A stretch of 64,000 bases of DNA from Flagellimonas_B algarum (lineage in GTDB: Bacteria > Bacteroidota > Bacteroidia > Flavobacteriales > Flavobacteriaceae): positions 744,001-808,000 of the forward strand of contig NZ_JBEVTG010000002.1 in NCBI RefSeq assembly GCF_040513375.1, given 5' to 3'. The stretch's first letter is position 1. Each line of letters starts with the position of its first letter. This document shows positions 10,501-18,719 of the stretch, piece after piece. The translations under genes were made by a program, and so were the position numbers. Below the pieces are notes generated by a model. It did no database searches. It was not told the origin of the DNA and saw nothing but the letters and a program-made list of their open reading frames with translations.

Positions 10501-10806
10501 ACGGGTCGCCGGGCCACCCATGGCATCCATCCTATAGATATCGAAATTGCCATAACGATCCGAGGCAAAGGCAATGTGTTTTCCATCTTTACTCCAAACC
10601 GCCTTATAATCGTGTGCGGCATGAAACGTCAACTGTTTGGCCTCCCCGCCACTCGAAGCCACACGATAGATATCCCCTTTGTAGGTGAACACCAAGGATT
10701 GGCCATCGGGTGAAATGGCTGGGTATCGTGCCCAACCGGGTTTTACTTGGGCATTCATGGTCAAAGTAGCGATCGATGCGATCAATAAGCTGTAGATGGT
10801 CTTCAT
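7573..10806 (-). CDS. Tricorn-like S41 family protease
   Basis: This is a large secreted protease of 1077 residues. After a signal peptide (ending near MNAQ) come two blocks of WD40/TolB-like propeller repeats with recurring P.ISPDG and FSPDGK motifs (about 20-565). A lysine-rich charged linker follows (about 565-590), then a tricorn core region, a PDZ domain (about 780-865) and an S41 catalytic domain. The nucleophile is probably Ser984 in NESMYSDGH. Tricorn-type enzymes trim oligopeptides; this exported version probably degrades peptides in the periplasm. The open frame extends 15 codons further upstream, but the ATG at 10806 begins the signal peptide. It is a single gene with no clear partner. 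Confidence 0.92.
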   Translation of the reverse strand: MKTIYSLLIASIATLTMNAQVKPGWARYPAISPDGQSLVFTYKGDIYRVASSGGEAKQLTFHAAHDYKAVWSKDGKHIAFASDRYGNFDIYRMDAMGGPATRLTYHSNDEVPYTFSADDTQVLFGAVRQDLAEHRQYPTAAQPELYSVPVKGGRVDLVLTVPAQDVQLSADGKLMAYHDKKGYEDEFRKHHVSAITRDVWTYDVETGTHRMITRFAGEDRNPVFGQGDMMYFLSERSGTFNVHRLDLTAPTNATQLTSFDTHPVRFLSYGSGTMAFSYDGELYTLEDGAEPVKVPITLRTQTAVNPDQYVSIRNGIREMDVSPNGKEIAFIARGEVFVTSVDGELTKRITNTPEQERFVKFSSDGKFIAYASERDGKWSIFKAEKTRKEEPYFFASTLIRETPLLTSEGDNYLPEFSPDGKSMAYIENRRTLKVMDLTTKEAITLLTPEELFHMSDGDKYFKWSPDSKWLLVSWGVSLNNGEILLLSADGKQRMNLTESGYYDYLPKWVNGGEQMIWFANRDGLKSYATSGRTQSDVYSMFFTKDGWDKYQLTKDEYDLQKLIEENKKEDDKTAENKKKGKKADDKKEAPKTKPLKIDWEDLKSRKARFTIHSSRLGDAVLSKDGEKLYYLARFEKNMNLWETELRTKKTQMLISLGSQFGRLQWDKDQENLYLLSNGRISKVNLSGKSTKPIKLKSELALDTDAERKHMFDHIWLRTNAIFYHSDFHGQDWDLLRSEYEKYLPHLGNSYEFAEMVSELLGELNVSHAGGRFNDNITNGDATASLGIFMDYAHQGNGIKIAEVIKGGPLDKAALDVKAGAIIEKIDGETITPDRDVASFLNRKTGNFTLLEIRDPNANTVRQLTVKPISLRDEGRLLYKRWVKKNEREVLEKSGGTLGYVHIPGMSDGPYRDIYERMLGKFFDKKAVIVDTRFNGGGDLVADLAMFFTGEPFISYETEARKVGGEPTSRWTKPTLAIFNESMYSDGHCFASGYTDLKIGKTVGMPVPGTCSFAGWERLPNGGVWGVVPVSAKNKAGEWMENNQTEPMIKVKNMPGIIDQGRDEQLERSIEELLKDVN

Positions 10807-10900
10807 ATGTTTTTTGGTTGATTTCGACGCGGAAGATAACAAAATAGCCAAAGTTGCGCATGCGATTTAACCATAATTTAGATAGGGTTTTCACCCAGTT

Positions 10901-12160
10901 TCAGGCATCGGAACTACGATGCATCCGAAGATAAAAATAGGTCGCGATCAACCCGATCAGGGAAAAACAAGCAAGCATTAAAAAGACGTATTGAAAACCG
11001 ATTTCCTGTTTCGGATAGGCATCGAGGAAATACCCATAGGCTGGGCCGGCGAAAATATCGGGGGTATACCCGATCAACGAAATCAAACCGACCGCGGTAC
11101 CGGTCAACACGAGGGGAATACGGCCTTCTTGCATCACCGCGAAATAAAGGGCCCGGCTTGCGTATACCCCAACTCCGATGATGAATACCGAAATAAAGAA
11201 CAATACGGTCGTATCGGGGGCGATGACCCCAGAGGCATAGAGCACCCCTCCCACCAAGGTGATGACGAAGCTCCAAAGCAACAATTTGGTGATTCTGAAG
11301 CGATCGGCGATCAATCCCAACAAAATACCTGTCGCTGGACGTAAAAACTGCAAAAACGTACCGACCTGAGCTGAGTCCACCTGATTGTACAACATAACCT
11401 CTTCGCCATATTGCGAGATGATATCGGTAATCTTATACCCCACATACGCACATAAAATGATGACCATCAACAACCAAACCGCTGGTAATTTCAGGACTTC
11501 CTTGATTTGTTCCGGCGAAATGCGTTCCAATTGGATACGCCTTTCGTCGACTCCCGATTTCATAAAGAACCACACCAAAATGCCGATGACGAACACCAAA
11601 AACGAGGCGGTATACAACACGAAGGTGAACGCCTGTTTCCGATCTTCAAGACTGGCGATTTCAGCAGGTTCCCATAGGAAGGCCGAAAAAATGATCACTC
11701 CCAGCAGCCCGAACAGGGCGCCGGTTAAGCCGCGACCTCCATCCAACAGTCCGAACGCCTTGCCCTGCGACGCATTTCCACCCCAAACCCGGGTCGCCTT
11801 GATCATGGGCGCCCAGAAAAGAAAGATGGTGGTAAACCCCCAATAGCCATAGAGCATTTGAAGTGTGGACAAACTAGGGTACTCCACGAAGACCAAGCCT
11901 CCTAATGCCGTCATCCAGAGCGCGATCGCCATCAGTTTTCTCGGAGGGTATTTGTCGGCCAAAGGGCCGCCGAAAAGATAGGCAGGCAAAGCCACTAGAC
12001 CATAGACCGAAAAACAAAGTCCAAAATCGACATTGTTCAATTCAAAAACGTCCAATACGGTCGGTCTGAAAATCCTAGGCAGTACGAATGGCAAGATAAA
12101 TACCGCTTCCCCCGCTAAAATCAGGAGCAATAAATAGTACCACGGTGCCCTTTGCTGCAT
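10901..12160 (-). CDS. MFS transporter
   Basis: This 419-residue membrane protein has about twelve hydrophobic segments and the MFS loop 2-3 signature as GGPLADKYPPRKLMA, plus a weaker second copy in the C-terminal half (GLIADRFRITKLLL). It would be a secondary transporter in the cytoplasmic membrane; resemblance is greatest to the NarK/OFA-like branch, but the substrate cannot be inferred. The ATG at 12160 (MQQRAPWYYLLLL) is preferred to an in-frame TTG six codons upstream. The gene diverges from the DoxX-like gene with a 94-bp intergenic region. Confidence 0.88.
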   Translation of the reverse strand: MQQRAPWYYLLLLILAGEAVFILPFVLPRIFRPTVLDVFELNNVDFGLCFSVYGLVALPAYLFGGPLADKYPPRKLMAIALWMTALGGLVFVEYPSLSTLQMLYGYWGFTTIFLFWAPMIKATRVWGGNASQGKAFGLLDGGRGLTGALFGLLGVIIFSAFLWEPAEIASLEDRKQAFTFVLYTASFLVFVIGILVWFFMKSGVDERRIQLERISPEQIKEVLKLPAVWLLMVIILCAYVGYKITDIISQYGEEVMLYNQVDSAQVGTFLQFLRPATGILLGLIADRFRITKLLLWSFVITLVGGVLYASGVIAPDTTVLFFISVFIIGVGVYASRALYFAVMQEGRIPLVLTGTAVGLISLIGYTPDIFAGPAYGYFLDAYPKQEIGFQYVFLMLACFSLIGLIATYFYLRMHRSSDA

Positions 12161-12183
12161 ATGTCCGAAAGGTAACAAGAAAG

Positions 12184-12209
12184 TTTGCTATCACAAACTA
12201 CTATATTTG
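12184..12209 (+). promoter_or_regulatory. Possible Bacteroidota-type promoter (-7 TATATTTG)
   Basis: TATATTTG at 12202-12209 fits the Bacteroidota -7 consensus TAnnTTTG and lies 45 bp before the DoxX-like start codon. The nearest TTTG at 12184-12187 is only 14 bp upstream, shorter than the usual 17-23 bp spacing, so the -33 element is doubtful. Confidence 0.35.
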
Positions 12210-12254
12210 GCCCTTTGATTCGTATTCGAAACCAATCCTTTAAAACGGTAAACC

Positions 12255-13520
12255 ATGATCATCCACAACAAAGTCCTTTTTCGATTTACCTTTATTTTGA
12301 GCTGTCTGCTCATTTTTCCGTTTCCCCTAAACCTATCGTATTATTTCTCTTGGCCACAAGACCAGGTCGATGCGGTATTGCATAAAGTGATTCCATGGTT
12401 CGGCAAACACATCCTCCATCTAGAAAAGGATATCACGGAATTCTCCTTGGGAAGTGGCGATACCACCTACGACTACGTCTTGCTTTTGTTCTTCGTGATC
12501 ATGGCCTTGATCGGAACCGCCATTTGGTCGTTTTTGGAAAAGAAGTCCAAAGAATACGATCAATTCAATTACATCTTCGAAGTCATATTGAGGTATTTCT
12601 TGGGCGCGATGATGCTGAGTTATGGGCTGGCGAAGATATTTCCGCCAAGGCAATTTTCAGAGCCTTACTTCTTTCGCCTTTTACAACCCTATGGCGATTC
12701 AAGTCCCATGGGGATCCTATGGACCTTTATGGGAGCCTCTCAGGGTTACACGTTTTTCTCCGGTCTTATGGAAACGATCGGCGGCCTTTTGCTGTTCCAT
12801 CGGAAAACCAAGCTGGTAGGCGCTCTGATCTTGATTCCGGTCTTGGTGAATGTGGTGGCTTTGAATTTTTTCTATGATGTTCCAGTAAAATTATTTTCGA
12901 CTCAATTGTTGATTTTCGCGATCCTCATCGCCAAACCGGATTTCGGGCGGTTGTACCGCATGCTTATCCAAAATAAGGAAACCCCGCCACAGACCTTTCC
13001 CAAGTTTTTCACTTCAGGAAAAGCACGCGAGTGGCGCTTGGTGATACGCGGGTTCCTTTTGTTCAGTATCGTGATCCTTCAAGCACATATTACCTACAAG
13101 AAAATGGAGCGTGCAGCGCAGCGTGGTTCCAGTGAAACCCTCCCGATGCATGGGTTATATGAGGTTTCACGATTTGTGATCAATAAAGATACGATACCCG
13201 CCACCCATACCGACACCATCGGTTGGCGCTACATCACCTTCGAGTTTCCCGGTTCGGTACAAATGCATCGTAACAACATGCGTCGTATCGGTTTTCGAGC
13301 GGAAATCGATACGCTGAAAAAGCAACTTGAATTCAAGAATTTCAGGGATTCGACCGATGTGTATACCTTTACCTATACCCAAAACGATTCCATTTTCCAT
13401 TTTTCAGGTTTCCATAAGCAAGATACCTTGTCCATTACCGCCGAAAAAAGGACCCGGGAAGACTTTTTATTGGTGAACCGGGGCTTCCATTGGATCAACG
13501 AAAGGCCTTACAATAGGTAA
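12255..13520 (+). CDS. DoxX-like integral membrane protein
   Basis: This 421-residue protein has an N-terminal membrane anchor, then a four-helix DoxX-like core at about 100-240 (YGLAKIFPPRQF, FSGLMETIGGLLLF, LVGALILIPVLVNVVALNFFYD). A further membrane segment lies near 275, followed by a soluble C-terminal domain of about 130 residues rich in beta strands. DoxX-family proteins sit in the cytoplasmic membrane and are linked to quinone or redox chemistry, though most are uncharacterised. The C-terminal part does not resemble a domain I can name. The gene is monocistronic and convergent with the next gene. Confidence 0.75.
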   Translation: MIIHNKVLFRFTFILSCLLIFPFPLNLSYYFSWPQDQVDAVLHKVIPWFGKHILHLEKDITEFSLGSGDTTYDYVLLLFFVIMALIGTAIWSFLEKKSKEYDQFNYIFEVILRYFLGAMMLSYGLAKIFPPRQFSEPYFFRLLQPYGDSSPMGILWTFMGASQGYTFFSGLMETIGGLLLFHRKTKLVGALILIPVLVNVVALNFFYDVPVKLFSTQLLIFAILIAKPDFGRLYRMLIQNKETPPQTFPKFFTSGKAREWRLVIRGFLLFSIVILQAHITYKKMERAAQRGSSETLPMHGLYEVSRFVINKDTIPATHTDTIGWRYITFEFPGSVQMHRNNMRRIGFRAEIDTLKKQLEFKNFRDSTDVYTFTYTQNDSIFHFSGFHKQDTLSITAEKRTREDFLLVNRGFHWINERPYNR

Positions 13521-13530
13521 GGGGCCATTT

Positions 13531-14058
13531 TCAGGGGCGTTTGCGACCGATCAATTTCACAACCAATCGCCCCAATTGGAACAGCAACCAGCAAACCAGG
13601 GCGAAGATACTTCCAAACCCCATGGGTATGACCGCCCCGAAGGTGAGTGCGGATCCCAAGACCCACCCCAGCAGGAATTCGGAGTAATACAGCGGAAAGA
13701 AAAGGCCGAGGCCTAAAATGCCCAATAAAACGGCCATGGGGATTTCGATGCCATTCATAAAACAGATGGCGATAGCAATGGCTACCATAGCTGCTAAGGC
13801 AAAACGTTTGAACACCAAGGATAGGGTATCTCGCGATTTGCTGCGGTTGACCCTGAATTTGATTCGAAAAAGCAAAAACCAGGTAAAAAAAGGTAAGCAA
13901 ATGGCCCCGATCCAATTCGGGATGCCGGGCATGTCCTTATCGTGGAACAAATAGTGTGTCGGGATTCCCTCGTGTAGATGGTCCCAAAGGACATGACCCC
14001 AGACCAACACGGCAACGGTCGCCGTAATCGCGATACGGCGTTCTAAAGTAAGTTTCAT
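13531..14058 (-). CDS. Hypothetical integral membrane protein
   Basis: This 175-residue protein has about five hydrophobic segments and a short basic loop (RIKFRVNRSKSR) in the middle. A histidine-rich N-terminal periplasmic-side loop (DHLHEGIPTHYLFHDKD) follows the first helix and might bind metal, but that is only a guess. It resembles the small uncharacterised membrane proteins common in Flavobacteriaceae. It lies 74 bp downstream of the GNAT gene on the same strand and converges on the DoxX-like gene with a 10-bp gap. No function is assigned. Confidence 0.65.
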   Translation of the reverse strand: MKLTLERRIAITATVAVLVWGHVLWDHLHEGIPTHYLFHDKDMPGIPNWIGAICLPFFTWFLLFRIKFRVNRSKSRDTLSLVFKRFALAAMVAIAIAICFMNGIEIPMAVLLGILGLGLFFPLYYSEFLLGWVLGSALTFGAVIPMGFGSIFALVCWLLFQLGRLVVKLIGRKRP

Positions 14059-14132
14059 TTGATTGATGACTTTGGTTGTTCGTTTTGTGCATTGGTCTTG
14101 GGTTGCTCCGATTTGTTACATCAACCCGCGAC

Positions 14133-14600
14133 CTAAGCTTTTCGAAACTCCAGAATCTCATCCCCGTTGGCATCGAACTGCCCGGTAGGTCGCCAACCGA
14201 GATGCCGGTAAAACCCATACGCCCTAAATATGGGTTCAGCCGCGGTGGCCAACCAAATCGGCTTAGGACCCAAGTCGAAAAGTCGTGTACTGACCTCTTG
14301 CAATAGCGCCTTACCGATGCGTTGGCCGTCGTAATCGGCCAAGACGGCCAAAACCAAAATTTCGCGAGTGGTGACATCCGCATAGCAAAACCCCACAACG
14401 GCATGGTCATGGGTAACTACCGAACCAAAGATCTGGCCTGAATCCATCATAGCGGCCCAACTTTCCTCTGTTACCCCAATGGAGTTCAAATAGGCAACGG
14501 AAATGGCATTGTCTCGCGTCTTTCCGCGAACGATCATACAAGCGGCCAAGTCGTTTTTGGTCGCTTCCCGAAGTGTGGTTTTCAATGATCCCTTATCCAT
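14133..14600 (-). CDS. GNAT family N-acetyltransferase
   Basis: This 155-residue single-domain acetyltransferase has the family core: VVGFCYADV, then ILVLAVLADYDGQRIGKALLQEV, in which DGQRIGKALL is the acetyl-CoA pyrophosphate-binding Q/RxxGxG/A motif, then AAEPIFRAYGFYRHLGWRPTG near the end. The YGFYRHLGW segment is the typical last strand and helix of the fold. The substrate is unknown. It is probably cotranscribed with the membrane protein downstream and is divergent from the BNR-repeat gene. Confidence 0.85.
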   Translation of the reverse strand: MDKGSLKTTLREATKNDLAACMIVRGKTRDNAISVAYLNSIGVTEESWAAMMDSGQIFGSVVTHDHAVVGFCYADVTTREILVLAVLADYDGQRIGKALLQEVSTRLFDLGPKPIWLATAAEPIFRAYGFYRHLGWRPTGQFDANGDEILEFRKA

Positions 14601-14728
14601 GGTGCCTGTTTGTTTTCCGCGAAGGTACGTTAGTTTTCGCAGGGGGCGTGAATATCCTTCCTTAACACCACTTTAAGAAAACCCATCGGGCGATTCTTTA
14701 TCTTTAGCCGACTAATTAACTGCCTAAA

Positions 14729-17700
14729 ATGAAAAACGCAATTTTCCTTTTGATGCTCTTGGCATCACCCCTAGTTATCGCCCAAGAATTCAGCATGGAC
14801 CTCGTCGGCGATATGAAACCGAGAAACATCGGTCCGGCCGGAATGAGTGGCCGGGTCACCGCGATCGACGTGCAATTGTCAAATCCTGATGTCATGTACG
14901 TCGGAACGGCATCGGGAGGCCTGTGGAAATCAACTTCAGGAGGCATCAAATGGGAACCGATATTCGATAAGGAGGTCACCGCTTCCATTGGTGCTTTGGC
15001 CATCCAGCAATCGAATCCGTCCGTACTTTGGGTCGGTACCGGGGAAGGCAACCCTAGAAACAGCCTGAACGGCGGGTATGGGGTGTACAAATCTTTGGAT
15101 GGCGGAAAAAACTGGACCGCCATGGGCTTGGAAAAAACGCGACACATCCACCGCATCATCATAGACCCCACCGATCCGAACACCGTCTATGTCGGAGCGA
15201 TTGGATCCCCTTGGGGCGAACATCCGGAACGCGGGGTATTCAAGACCACCGATGGCGGAAAAACCTGGAACAAGATCCTTTTTATCAATAACAAAACCGG
15301 GGTAGCCGATATGGTTATGGACCCCGAGAACCCGAACAAATTACTGGTTGCCCTTTGGGAACACAAAAGGGACCCCTGGTTCTTTAAATCAGGCGGCAAG
15401 GGCAGTGGGCTTTATATGACCCATGACGGTGGAGCGAATTGGAAGCAAGTCTCCGAGGAAGACGGTTTCCCCAAAGGGGATCTGGGACGGATCGGAATCG
15501 CCATTGCCCGAAACAAGCCCAACGTGGTATACGCCTTGGTGGAGGCCAAAAAGAACGCCTTGTACAAATCGACCGATGGAGGGTTCAAATGGAAGAAAGT
15601 GAATGATAAGAACGATATTGGCAACCGCCCGTTCTACTACTCCGAAATCTATGTGGATCCCGAAAACGAGAACCGCATCTTTTCCATCTTTACGTATGTC
15701 AACGTATCAGAAGATGGCGGCAAGAACTTTACCCAATTGATGCCGGCCTATGGGGTCAGCAATGGGGTACATCCGGACCACCATGCCTGGTGGATCCATC
15801 CTGAAAACGGTCAGTTCATGATCGATGGCAATGATGGGGGAATGAACATCACCAAAGATGGCGGGAAAACGTGGCGCTTTATCGGAAACCTGCCGATCGC
15901 CCAATTCTACCATATCAATACCGACAATGAATACCCCTACAATGTATATGGGGGTATGCAAGACAATGGATCCTGGCGAGGCCCTGCCTATGTGTGGCGC
16001 GCACAGGGCATCCGCAATAGTTATTGGCAAGAAATTTCATTTGGGGATGGATTCGATGTCATCCCCGATGTCGATGATTCCCGTTTTGGGTATTCGATGA
16101 GCCAGCAAGGATTCGTCAGTCGGTATGATTGGAAAACCGGGAACAACTATACGGTACGTCCAACCCCTCCGGACGCCGATACCCAGCTCCGTTTCAATTG
16201 GAACGCGGCCATTGGCCAAGACCCTTTTGATAACGCTACGGTCTATTTCGGAAGCCAGTTCGTGCACAAATCGACCAACAAAGGGCAAACCTGGACCGTC
16301 ATTTCTCCGGATATGACCACCAATGATCCCGAAAAGCAAAAACAAAGTGAGAGCGGGGGCTTGACCATGGATGCCACCGGCGCTGAAAACCATTGTACCA
16401 TTTTGGTCATCGAACCCTCGCCGGTAGAAAAGGATATGTTGTGGATCGGAACCGATGATGGTCGCGTCCATATCACACAAAATGGCGGCAGCAGCTGGAC
16501 TGAGGTGACCGCCAACATCAAAGGCTTGCCTAAAGGAAGTTGGATCCCCCAAATCAAGGCTTCCCAAAAAAATAAGGGCGAAGCCTTATTGATCGCCAAC
16601 GATTACAGGCGCTTCAACTATACGCCCTACGCCTATCGTACCACCGACTATGGCAGGACTTGGAAACGCATCGTTGACGAGAATGATGTACAAAGCTACG
16701 CCCTCTCCATCATCGAAGATCCCGAAAACCCGAATTTGGTATTCCTAGGTACGGATGACGGCCTATACCTATCGTTCAATGCGGGTGACACTTGGCAGAA
16801 ATGGACCGAAGGGTTTCCGACGGTGTCGACCAAAGATTTGGTCATCCACCCTCGTGAACACGATTTGGTCATCGGTACCTTCGGAAGGGCCGCCTGGGTG
16901 TTGGATGACATCCGACCGTTACGCGAGCTGGCTTCCAATATGGGCGCTTTAGGTAAGGATGTGGCCTTGTTCGATAGTCCGGACGCTTATTTGGCGGCAT
17001 ACCAGCAAGGATCAGGTAGCCGTTTCGGTGGTGATGCCCTCTATAATGGCGAAAACCGGAAGCGCGGGGCCATGATCACCTATTACCTGAAGGCGGGCAA
17101 AAAAGACCTCGCCAAAAAACCCAAAAAGAAATCGGAAGAAAGCAAAGCTGATACGAAAGACAAGAAAACCTTGACGGGGGTGCAAAAGAAAGATTCCCTT
17201 CAGTTCGATATTTTTGAGGGCAGCCGTTTGATCCGTACCCTAAAAATCAAAACCCCAGAGAAGAAAGGTTTCCATCGCTTGTATTGGGGCTTGAACGAAA
17301 AAGGACCGGACCGGCCGGCAAGAAAAATTAGGAAAAGTACCTCGGAACGCGGTGGGGTTACCGTGAAACCCGGTACTTACACGGTTAAGGTCTCGTTCGG
17401 TGATACCAGTGATTCTACGCAGGTTACGGTAAAAACCGATCCTCGATTGAATCCCTCGATTTCTGGCATCAACGAAGTGTACACCTTGCGGAAGGAAGTG
17501 GAAGGGCATATCCAAACCGCGGCCGAAGCGGTGAAGCAGCTGGTACAAAGTAAAGACCTCGCCAATAAAATGGCCAAGGAATTAAAGGCATTGGACAAAG
17601 ACAAATTCGAAGCCGAAATCAAAGCATCCAAAGAAATCACCAAGGCCATCGACTCGGTGGTGGCCCTTTATATCGGAAAGGAAGACAAACGACAGGGCAT

Positions 17701-17944
17701 CACCCGTAATCCTGAAGTAACGGTCATGCAACGCTTGAATACGGCGAATTTCTATATCGCGACCCGAAAACAAGGGGTTACGGCCACCGAAAGGCGTATG
17801 CTCGGTTTCGCAGAAGCGGAACTTCGTGCCGCTTTGGAAAAGACCAATGGATTCTTCGACACGAAATGGAAACCGTATCGCGCTTCGATCGAAGCCTTAG
17901 ACCTATCCCCGTTCAAGGAAACCGAAACTTTTAGCCTCGATTAA
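14729..17944 (+). CDS. VPS10/BNR-repeat (sortilin-like) secreted protein
   Basis: This exported 1071-residue protein has a signal peptide ending near VIAQ, followed by two beta-propellers built from about eleven BNR-type repeats with the S.DGG..W pattern (for example SLDGGKNWT, TTDGGKTWN, SEDGGKNFT, TQNGGSSWT). After about residue 785 a lysine-rich linker leads to a beta domain and a helical C-terminus. Such proteins are annotated as glycosyl-hydrolase-like or sortilin-like, but no catalytic residues are visible here and enzyme activity is unproven. Its stop codon overlaps the start of the DUF2490 gene by one base, so the two proteins are translationally coupled and probably act together at the cell envelope. 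Confidence 0.88.
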   Translation: MKNAIFLLMLLASPLVIAQEFSMDLVGDMKPRNIGPAGMSGRVTAIDVQLSNPDVMYVGTASGGLWKSTSGGIKWEPIFDKEVTASIGALAIQQSNPSVLWVGTGEGNPRNSLNGGYGVYKSLDGGKNWTAMGLEKTRHIHRIIIDPTDPNTVYVGAIGSPWGEHPERGVFKTTDGGKTWNKILFINNKTGVADMVMDPENPNKLLVALWEHKRDPWFFKSGGKGSGLYMTHDGGANWKQVSEEDGFPKGDLGRIGIAIARNKPNVVYALVEAKKNALYKSTDGGFKWKKVNDKNDIGNRPFYYSEIYVDPENENRIFSIFTYVNVSEDGGKNFTQLMPAYGVSNGVHPDHHAWWIHPENGQFMIDGNDGGMNITKDGGKTWRFIGNLPIAQFYHINTDNEYPYNVYGGMQDNGSWRGPAYVWRAQGIRNSYWQEISFGDGFDVIPDVDDSRFGYSMSQQGFVSRYDWKTGNNYTVRPTPPDADTQLRFNWNAAIGQDPFDNATVYFGSQFVHKSTNKGQTWTVISPDMTTNDPEKQKQSESGGLTMDATGAENHCTILVIEPSPVEKDMLWIGTDDGRVHITQNGGSSWTEVTANIKGLPKGSWIPQIKASQKNKGEALLIANDYRRFNYTPYAYRTTDYGRTWKRIVDENDVQSYALSIIEDPENPNLVFLGTDDGLYLSFNAGDTWQKWTEGFPTVSTKDLVIHPREHDLVIGTFGRAAWVLDDIRPLRELASNMGALGKDVALFDSPDAYLAAYQQGSGSRFGGDALYNGENRKRGAMITYYLKAGKKDLAKKPKKKSEESKADTKDKKTLTGVQKKDSLQFDIFEGSRLIRTLKIKTPEKKGFHRLYWGLNEKGPDRPARKIRKSTSERGGVTVKPGTYTVKVSFGDTSDSTQVTVKTDPRLNPSISGINEVYTLRKEVEGHIQTAAEAVKQLVQSKDLANKMAKELKALDKDKFEAEIKASKEITKAIDSVVALYIGKEDKRQGITRNPEVTVMQRLNTANFYIATRKQGVTATERRMLGFAEAELRAALEKTNGFFDTKWKPYRASIEALDLSPFKETETFSLD

Positions 17945-18654
17945 TGAAAAGACTGCTTATTTGGGGCATTGCGCTCCTATCTATCGGCCTTACCGCCCAA
18001 CAGCCCGGTGAAGATGATATGGGCATTTGGTATATGTACTTTGGAACGAATCGTGTTTCGGAGCGGTTCAGTGTGCATACGGAAGCCCAGTTCCGGTACT
18101 ATGAAACCAGTGATAATTTCAACCAATTGTTGCTACGCACCGGGTTGAACTACCATATCGACCCCAATGCCATTGCCACTTTTGGATACGGGTACATTGA
18201 GACCGACGGCACTTTTTTGGAAAGTCCGAGCGCGGCCAATTCCGTTGAACATCGGATTTTTGAACAGTTCATATTGAAGAATAAGGTATGGGAGTTGCTT
18301 TTCGAACACCGTTACCGGCTCGAACAGCGTTTCATCAATGCGACCGATATCACCAGTGACCCCCAAGAAGACCTATCGCGAACCGAACATCGGGCGCGGT
18401 ATCGCATTCAAATGACCGTTCCGTTGACGAACACCTTTTTCTTGAACTTTTACGATGAACTATTCATCAATCTTCAAGATGAGCTCTTCGGTCAGAACCG
18501 GCTGTATGGAGCTGTCGGGGCACATATCACCTCGAACAGCAGTGTACAACTAGGCTATTTGCGCAACCAGTTCGTCAATGCCGTTTTTGACCGTTGGCAG
18601 ATAGGTTTCTTTTACAATCCCGACTTAAGGGGTATCTTTAAAAAAGGGAAGTAA
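17944..18654 (+). CDS. DUF2490 family outer-membrane-like protein
   Basis: This 236-residue protein has a signal peptide ending near LTAQ. Alternating beta strands with aromatic ends (FRYYETSDNFNQLLLRTGLNY, FFLNFYDELFINL, VQLGYLRNQF) fit a small outer-membrane beta-barrel, as expected for DUF2490. The ATG overlaps the TAA of the BNR-repeat gene (TAATG), which indicates coupled translation. The family has no defined function; in Bacteroidota such barrels often accompany exported propeller proteins. The final residues are basic rather than an aromatic C-terminus typical of classical porins. Confidence 0.82.
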   Translation: MKRLLIWGIALLSIGLTAQQPGEDDMGIWYMYFGTNRVSERFSVHTEAQFRYYETSDNFNQLLLRTGLNYHIDPNAIATFGYGYIETDGTFLESPSAANSVEHRIFEQFILKNKVWELLFEHRYRLEQRFINATDITSDPQEDLSRTEHRARYRIQMTVPLTNTFFLNFYDELFINLQDELFGQNRLYGAVGAHITSNSSVQLGYLRNQFVNAVFDRWQIGFFYNPDLRGIFKKGK

Positions 18655-18719
18655 GGAAGCGCGAAAAGCCGTTTGTATTCGACTTTGCTCGTGCTCGTTG
18701 GCCCTAAACCACAAGACCG

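Noticed and set aside
13504..13526. Hairpin GGCCTTAC / GTAAGGGGCC after the DoxX-like gene
   Set aside because: The stem has a bulge and no T run of note; too weak to call a terminator.
14900..16850. Possible DNA repeats in the BNR gene
   Set aside because: Explained by the S.DGG..W protein repeats with divergent codons.
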